From NCBI RefSeq assembly GCF_003259955.1, contig NZ_QLMK01000016.1:1-48690 (forward strand): DNA of 48,690 nucleotides, given 5' to 3'. The notes under the pieces are model-generated. The model was given only the letters and a program-made list of their open reading frames with translations. It had not been told where the DNA came from and searched no databases. Both the position numbers and the translations under genes were made by a program. Source of the DNA: Falsochrobactrum ovis (lineage in GTDB: Bacteria > Pseudomonadota > Alphaproteobacteria > Rhizobiales > Rhizobiaceae). Of the stretch, positions 43,900 through 48,690 are shown piece by piece (the stretch's first letter is position 1; each line of letters opens with the position of its first letter).

Positions 43900-44898
43900 T
43901 TACAGCGCGGCTTTCACCTTTTCCGCGACTTCTGGAGAGACCCATTTGGTCCAAATCTCCGGATAAGTTTTCAGAAATTCGCGGGCGCCGTCCTCGCCGG
44001 TAGCCTGATTATCGGCCATCCAAGCCAGCATTTTGTTGACTGTCGCATTCGGCCATGATCGAGCTTGAATATATTCGTAGGCAGGGCCAGCATTTGAAGC
44101 GAACTTGTCGGTCACAATGGTATTGACGATATCCGCGGGCCATTCATTTGGCTTAGGATCAGGGCAATTTTCTACTTTGTTGCAGCGCTGCCATTCTTCA
44201 TCATCGTACTCGACCCCTGAGGGCAGGCGCACCATTTCATATTTACCGAGCAGCGCTGTTGGTTCCCAATAATAGCCTATCCAGCCTCGGCCTCGTTCAT
44301 AAGCGTTAATTATAGAGCCATCATGACCGGCTGCTGATCCCGTATCGATAAGATCAAATCCTGCATCCTCGGCATTATATGCTTTATAATATTGGGAGGC
44401 GATGATTGTGCCACCCCAGCCTTGCTGTCCTGCTGACCATGCTCCACGGGAGGGGTCTTCTGGATTGGGAAAAAGATCGGGACGCTTGACAGCATCGGCG
44501 ATTGTTTTGATTTCCGGGTTCTCATCCACGATGAATTTAGGAACATACATTCCCTGAATTCCACCATCTACGAAGCCTCGGCCTGCGATACGCAGCTTGC
44601 CTTCTTCGATATTTTTCACCGTAGCAGGCGGAACAAGACTGTCCCAAGCCTCGGGTGCGATATCTGGTTGGCCTTTTTCTGCCATTGAAGTGAGAGTGGG
44701 AACAGTATCTCCCAATACTATGCTGGAATCACAATCATAACCATTTTGGAGAATGAAATTATCAACATTGGCAAGTAGCTCTGCGGAAGCCCAGTTCATG
44801 CTGGCGATTTTAACCGTACCGCACTCATCGGCATGGGATGACGAGACGCTGCCGATTAGTCCGAAGATTAGGCAAGTAGATGCGAGAAGATTTTTCAT
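43900..44898 (-). CDS. proX: Betaine/proline-betaine binding protein ProX
   Basis: An OpuAC-family periplasmic binding protein of 332 residues with a signal peptide (about 1-23, ending SHA). KIASMNWASAELLANV near 30 and VDGGIQGMYVPKFIVDE near 110 are typical, as is YYWEPTALLGKY near 208, which supplies aromatic ligands for quaternary ammonium groups. AAGGGA precedes the ATG. First gene of the proX-W-V operon. Confidence 0.92.
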   Translation of the reverse strand: MKNLLASTCLIFGLIGSVSSSHADECGTVKIASMNWASAELLANVDNFILQNGYDCDSSIVLGDTVPTLTSMAEKGQPDIAPEAWDSLVPPATVKNIEEGKLRIAGRGFVDGGIQGMYVPKFIVDENPEIKTIADAVKRPDLFPNPEDPSRGAWSAGQQGWGGTIIASQYYKAYNAEDAGFDLIDTGSAAGHDGSIINAYERGRGWIGYYWEPTALLGKYEMVRLPSGVEYDDEEWQRCNKVENCPDPKPNEWPADIVNTIVTDKFASNAGPAYEYIQARSWPNATVNKMLAWMADNQATGEDGAREFLKTYPEIWTKWVSPEVAEKVKAAL

Positions 44899-44961
44899 TT
44901 TGTTCCCTTCTTTGCGGCAAATTTATGCAAACGGACGCCGCTTATAACCGTTCGCTGAAAG

Positions 44962-45756
44962 TTATGAGTTTTGCCCCATGGTTAAAGCTTTCGAAAAGCC
45001 TGATGAAATTCCGCTCGCTACGGCTTTATCGAAGCCTTCCGCGCGCATGGTTTCCAATGCTGCCGCTGTGGTTCCTTGATATTCCATGAAGCTGTTGAGA
45101 ATTTCGGCCGCTGTTTGGTTATTCTTTTCCAGAAGACCCGCCGCACCCATTATGACCGCGCGAGCCGCTTTATTGGCGCGCTTTGGGGAGATGCCGAATT
45201 CAATCGCGTGTTTGGTCATGGCTTCGGCTAAAAGGGCGGGGAAGGCTGGGCCTGACCCCGTCAGTGCAGTGAAATAGTCGATTTCACGCTCATCTTTCGC
45301 CTCATCCTTAGTGCCGCATGCGTCAAAAATTGCTCTTACCAATGCACGATCATTGTCATTGAGCTGATCGCTTGCGTACCAAACTGTGAAGGATTTTTGT
45401 ATTTCAGCTGCGGCATTCGGTAAGGCACGCACAACACGATTGGTATTGTGGCGTTCTACGAGCGCGTTTATACCAATGCCAGCCATTACCGAGATGACTA
45501 ATTTGCCTTTGGCATCAAGGGAGATTGAAGGCCAAACTTCTGGTCGAACGGAAATGATGATGACATCAGAATTATCTGCTAGATTTTGATTGTTTTGGGT
45601 CCAGTTAACCCCGTTAAGACCGTCATATTTATTGCTTCGGAATGATAATGTGAGATTGGAAGGGTTGATCAGGTTGGCTTCAAGCATCGCTGAAGCAATT
45701 GCTTTTCCCAGCCAGCCGGCCCCGCCAACAATTCCTATTTTTTCTGCACCTGCCAA
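44962..45756 (-). CDS. Pyrroline-5-carboxylate reductase-family protein
   Basis: 264 residues with an N-terminal Rossmann motif (IVGGAGWLGKAI near 8) and the dimerisation domain with ALTGSGPAFPALLAEAM near 165, as in ProC. The usual SPGGTT signature near the end is altered to FMEYQGTTAAAL, so it diverges from housekeeping ProC. The start is TTG with GGGAGG five bases upstream. It lies between proX and tetR on the same strand. A role in breaking down proline betaine or its N-methylproline product, or another imine, is inferred from context. Confidence 0.82.
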   Translation of the reverse strand: MAGAEKIGIVGGAGWLGKAIASAMLEANLINPSNLTLSFRSNKYDGLNGVNWTQNNQNLADNSDVIIISVRPEVWPSISLDAKGKLVISVMAGIGINALVERHNTNRVVRALPNAAAEIQKSFTVWYASDQLNDNDRALVRAIFDACGTKDEAKDEREIDYFTALTGSGPAFPALLAEAMTKHAIEFGISPKRANKAARAVIMGAAGLLEKNNQTAAEILNSFMEYQGTTAAALETMRAEGFDKAVASGISSGFSKALTMGQNS

Positions 45757-45779
45757 CGGAACCTCCCTTTTGTCTTCTT

Positions 45780-46397
45780 TTAAGCTGGCGTGTATCCGTG
45801 TCTTGAGTAGAAACGGTCCAACTCCCGTTGTTCAGGCGACTGGCCTGTATAAATCCTGATATATTCGGGTATGCGTCTCATGCGGGTGGGCAAATCTTCT
45901 TCCGCCTGCATCGAAATATAGCCAATCTGGACCAGATAAGTGGTTCGTGCCCTGACATCTGAGGTCAGTTCAGATTCCCCAAAACGTTCGAACATCCGCT
46001 TGATTGCTTCCAGCCTCAGATGATCAGCTTTGCGAACTTCTTCCAGCAGGGTGTCGGACTGAAGAGCCCAGCTTCGAACGGAAAATTCAAACCGGGAATC
46101 GAAGAGATCTTTATCTATCCAACAGTCAAAAACATTCAGCATAGCCTCAGCAATTGACTCGGCATAGGCTTCAGTGCGTTTGATCAGAGCGCCAGTATTT
46201 TTATCGCGCCACTGAGCGATCAGCGCATCAAGCAGTTCTTCACGGTCTTTGAAGAACCAATAAAAGCTCGTGCGTGAAAGATTAAGCTTTTTTGCAAGCG
46301 GGAGGATTTTAACGGAATCAACCCCCGATTCGAGCAAGGTTTGGTAGGCTGCTTCAAGCCACCCCTCTGCCGATCCTCTCCATCCGCTATCGTGCAT
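45780..46397 (-). CDS. TetR-family transcriptional regulator
   Basis: A 205-residue regulator: N-terminal HTH at about 10-58 (LPLAKKLNLSRTSFYWFFKDREELLDALI) and an all-helical ligand domain. ATG 46397 has GGAG in front; ATG 46409 is an alternative without a good ribosome site. It diverges from the demethylase gene, and two inverted copies of AAATGTACA-N4-TGT lie in the gap, so it probably represses that gene. It may sense a betaine. Confidence 0.88.
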   Translation of the reverse strand: MHDSGWRGSAEGWLEAAYQTLLESGVDSVKILPLAKKLNLSRTSFYWFFKDREELLDALIAQWRDKNTGALIKRTEAYAESIAEAMLNVFDCWIDKDLFDSRFEFSVRSWALQSDTLLEEVRKADHLRLEAIKRMFERFGESELTSDVRARTTYLVQIGYISMQAEEDLPTRMRRIPEYIRIYTGQSPEQRELDRFYSRHGYTPA

Positions 46398-46450
46398 TGT
46401 CTGCTCCATAATTTAAAACCTAACCAAAATTTAATTCACATTACAAGAGG

Positions 46451-46514
46451 AAATGTACAGGCATGTCGATTTAGTAATCCGTGCTGTTTTCATTGTTGAC
46501 AGTTGTGTACATTT
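46451..46514. promoter_or_regulatory. Paired TetR-type operators and promoter for the demethylase gene
   Basis: AAATGTACA-N4-TGT occurs at 46451-46466 and, inverted, as ACA-N4-TGTACATTT at 46499-46514. Site 2 overlaps the -35-like TTGACA at 46496-46501. The -10 is weak (TAGCGT at 46520-46525, spacer 18). The arrangement fits repression by the neighbouring TetR protein. Confidence 0.65.
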
Positions 46515-46557
46515 GGACCTAGCGTGTCCCAAAATATCCATAAATGGGAACTTTGGC

Positions 46558-48594
46558 ATGTCGAATGATCCGCTGTTACAACCTTTCAAACTCAAGCACC
46601 TGACTTTTAAAAACAGAATTATCGTCACCGCTCATGAGCCTGCCTATCCAGAGGACGGCATGCCCAAAGAGACTTATCGTGCCTATACTGTAGAGCGCGC
46701 AAAAGGCGGTGTGGCCCTTACGATGACGGCGGGTTCTGCGGCGGTGTCTCGTGATAGTCCTCCGGTTTTTAACAATCTTCTGGCGTATAAAGACGAGATT
46801 GTTCCGTGGATCAGAGAAATGACAGATGCCGTGCATGAAGCCGGTTCCGCCATTATGATCCAACTCACCCATCTTGGCCGACGCACACGCTGGGACAAGG
46901 CCGATTGGCTGCCAGTTGTTTCGCCATCGCATCATCGTGAACGTGCGCACCGCGCATTTCCGAAAAAAATTGAAGATTGGGATATTGAGCGCGTCATTAA
47001 AGATTTTGCCGATGCTGCCGAGCGCATGAAGGCAGGCGGAATGGATGGTGTGGAGCTGGAAGCGTATGGTCATCTTATCGACCAGTTCACATCACCTCTG
47101 ACCAATGAGATGGATAGCCCCTATGGTGGCTCGCTGGAAAACCGCATGCGTTTTTGCTTCGATGTTTTCCGGGCTATGCGCGAGCGGGTAGGCGATGATT
47201 TTATTCTGGGCGTTCGTTATACGGCCGATGAATGCCTTCCTGGCGGTACGGACAGAAATGAGGGAATGGAAATTTCCCGTCGTCTTCGGGATAGTGGGTT
47301 GATTGACTATCTTAATGTCGTTCGTGGTCATATTGATACGGACGCTGGCTTGACTGATCTGATACCTATCCAAGGGATGGCGAGTGCGCCGCATTTGGAT
47401 TATGCGGGAGAGATCCGCGCGGCCACCAATTTCCCTACTTTCCATGCGGCCAAGATTCAGGATGTTGCCACAGCACGTCATGCAATAGCTTCCGGCAAGG
47501 TCGATATGGTGGGCATGACTCGTGCCCATATGACCGATCCGCATATTGTGCGCAAAATTATCGAAAAGCGAGAGGACGATATTCGACCCTGTGTGGGAGC
47601 GAATTATTGTCTTGATCGAATTTACCAAGGCGGTGCGGCCTATTGCATTCATAATGCTGCAACTGGGCGTGAGCTAACCATGCCGCATATTGTGGAAAAA
47701 ACAACGAAACGCAAGAAAGTTGTAGTGGTTGGAGCTGGCCCTGCAGGACTTGAGGCAGCGCGTGTGGCAGCGGAACGAGGACATGAGATCATCGTTCTGG
47801 AAGCAGCACCTCATGCTGGAGGTCAAATTCGTCTAACCGCTCAGAATGAACGTCGTCGCGAGATGATCAGCATTATTGATTGGCGCATGGCACAATGTGA
47901 AAAATATGGTGTGGTTTTTCATTTCAATACATGGGCTGAAGCCGAAACTGTGCAGGCACTCAACCCCGATGTAGTGATTATCGCAACTGGTGGTCTGCCG
48001 CATACGGAGATTCTCACCCGGGGCAATGAGCACGTTATATCAACATGGGATCTTATCTCTGGCGATGTGAAACCCGGCGCAAATATACTCATATTTGATG
48101 ATGCTGGTGATCATTCGGGACTACAAGCTGCTGAGGTTGCAGCACAGGCTGGCGCGAAGGTGGAAATAATGACACCCGACCGCTCTTTTGCGCCGGAGAT
48201 CATGGCTATGAATCTCGTGCCTTATATGCGCTCTTTGCAAAAACATGATGTGACTTTCACGGTTACTTTCAGTCTCGAAGCCGTGGAGAAGAGCGGTAAT
48301 CAACTGATTGCACATATTGGCAGTGATTATGGCGGGATTGCGCAACAGCGGGTGGTCGACCAAGTTGTGGTCAATCACGGAACGATCCCACTGGATGAGT
48401 TATATTTCGAACTCAAGCCATTATCTTCAAACGGTGGCGAAATTTCTTATGAGCAATTGCTAGCAGGCGAGGCACAATCGGTGGTGCGCAATCCCGAAGG
48501 GAAGTTCCAGCTTTTCAGGATTGGTGATGCTGTCGCTGCGCGCAACACTCATGCTGCCATTTATGATGGGCTTCGTTTGGCAAAAGACATCTGA
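46558..48594 (+). CDS. NADH:flavin oxidoreductase/demethylase (StcD/DgcA-like)
   Basis: 678 residues in the trimethylamine-dehydrogenase architecture. An N-terminal FMN TIM barrel (1-340) has QLTHLGRRTRW near 102 and SPLTNEMDSPYGGSLENR near 179. An Fe-S region reads C345-x5-C351-x11-C363, with Ala348 where the second ligand Cys would be. A C-terminal FAD/NAD domain has VVVVGAGPAGLEAARVAAERGHE near 388. The family demethylates N-methylproline/stachydrine or dimethylglycine. ATG 46558 gives the family N-terminus; the frame from 46453 crosses the operators. TetR, a betaine transporter and the P5CR homologue support a betaine pathway. Confidence 0.87.
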   Translation: MSNDPLLQPFKLKHLTFKNRIIVTAHEPAYPEDGMPKETYRAYTVERAKGGVALTMTAGSAAVSRDSPPVFNNLLAYKDEIVPWIREMTDAVHEAGSAIMIQLTHLGRRTRWDKADWLPVVSPSHHRERAHRAFPKKIEDWDIERVIKDFADAAERMKAGGMDGVELEAYGHLIDQFTSPLTNEMDSPYGGSLENRMRFCFDVFRAMRERVGDDFILGVRYTADECLPGGTDRNEGMEISRRLRDSGLIDYLNVVRGHIDTDAGLTDLIPIQGMASAPHLDYAGEIRAATNFPTFHAAKIQDVATARHAIASGKVDMVGMTRAHMTDPHIVRKIIEKREDDIRPCVGANYCLDRIYQGGAAYCIHNAATGRELTMPHIVEKTTKRKKVVVVGAGPAGLEAARVAAERGHEIIVLEAAPHAGGQIRLTAQNERRREMISIIDWRMAQCEKYGVVFHFNTWAEAETVQALNPDVVIIATGGLPHTEILTRGNEHVISTWDLISGDVKPGANILIFDDAGDHSGLQAAEVAAQAGAKVEIMTPDRSFAPEIMAMNLVPYMRSLQKHDVTFTVTFSLEAVEKSGNQLIAHIGSDYGGIAQQRVVDQVVVNHGTIPLDELYFELKPLSSNGGEISYEQLLAGEAQSVVRNPEGKFQLFRIGDAVAARNTHAAIYDGLRLAKDI

Positions 48595-48690
48595 TGGTGT
48601 TGTCACGTTAAGTTTCTCTGACCGGAAAGGCCCGTGGCTCGTAGATATTCAGGCGAAACAGGCCGCAATTTTCCATGCATCGAAAGCTTC
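48595..48690. other. Right-edge tail
   Basis: 96 bases to the window end. A GTG at 48634 with GGAAAGG upstream opens a frame that runs off the edge (19 residues), and two minus-strand frames also enter from the edge (ending near 48608 and 48649). I cannot tell which, if any, is real. Confidence 0.3.

Noticed and set aside
48608-48690. Partial genes at the right edge (GTG 48634 on plus, or C-terminal ends on minus)
   Set aside because: Three competing frames and too little sequence to choose.

Overview
The window looks like an alphaproteobacterial chromosome or large replicon of the order Hyphomicrobiales (Rhizobiales), most likely a moderately AT-rich relative of Brucella/Ochrobactrum (Pseudochrobactrum-like). 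This is inferred from the kinds of genes present (FadR-type GntR regulators, TRAP uptake, UgpBAEC, a betaine ABC system beside an N-methylproline/stachydrine-type demethylase) and from protein similarity recalled from memory; no database search was possible.

Layout. The left edge (1-146) is the 3' end of an IS5-family transposase, followed by about 0.6 kb of non-coding DNA. From 0.7 to 22 kb lies a large sugar-acid (uronate) catabolic region: uxuA; uxaC-uxuB-Gfo/Idh oxidoreductase; a GntR regulator; kdgD; a second GntR regulator; hyuA-hyuB (hydantoinase/oxoprolinase-type); a leftward operon kdgF-kduD-kduI-dctM-dctQ-dctP; a third GntR regulator; and a rightward operon of aminotransferase, uronate dehydrogenase and an SDR. 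At 22-29 kb there is a YtoQ-like gene, an RbsABC-type sugar ABC transporter with a DhaK-DhaL fusion kinase, and a SorC regulator. At 29-33 kb is a leftward periplasmic thiol-disulfide operon (thioredoxin-fold protein, DsbD, TlpA with an Lgt-like membrane domain). A DUF429 protein with a C-terminal zinc finger follows. At 34-41 kb a SorC regulator and HAD phosphatase diverge from ugpB-A-E-Q-C. At 41.8-48.6 kb are proX-proW-proV, a divergent pyrroline-5-carboxylate-reductase homologue, a TetR regulator, and a divergent flavin/Fe-S demethylase.

How the genes work together. Uronates would enter through the TRAP transporter. UxaC, UxuB and UxuA form the isomerase route to 2-keto-3-deoxygluconate (KDG). 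KdgF, KduI and KduD take pectin/alginate-derived unsaturated uronates to KDG. Udh opens the oxidative route through aldarate to 5-dehydro-4-deoxyglucarate, the KdgD substrate. KDG kinase, KDPG aldolase, glucarate dehydratase and ketoglutarate-semialdehyde dehydrogenase are not in the window. The right-hand end fits uptake and N-demethylation of a proline-betaine or glycine-betaine-type compound.

The most notable points are: hyuAB plus an aminotransferase inside a uronate locus; an SDR whose catalytic Tyr is Ser; a demethylase with one iron-sulfur ligand Cys replaced by Ala; a TlpA protein fused to an Lgt-like domain lacking the catalytic His; stem-loops directly behind all four solute-binding-protein genes; and several well-formed operator palindromes.
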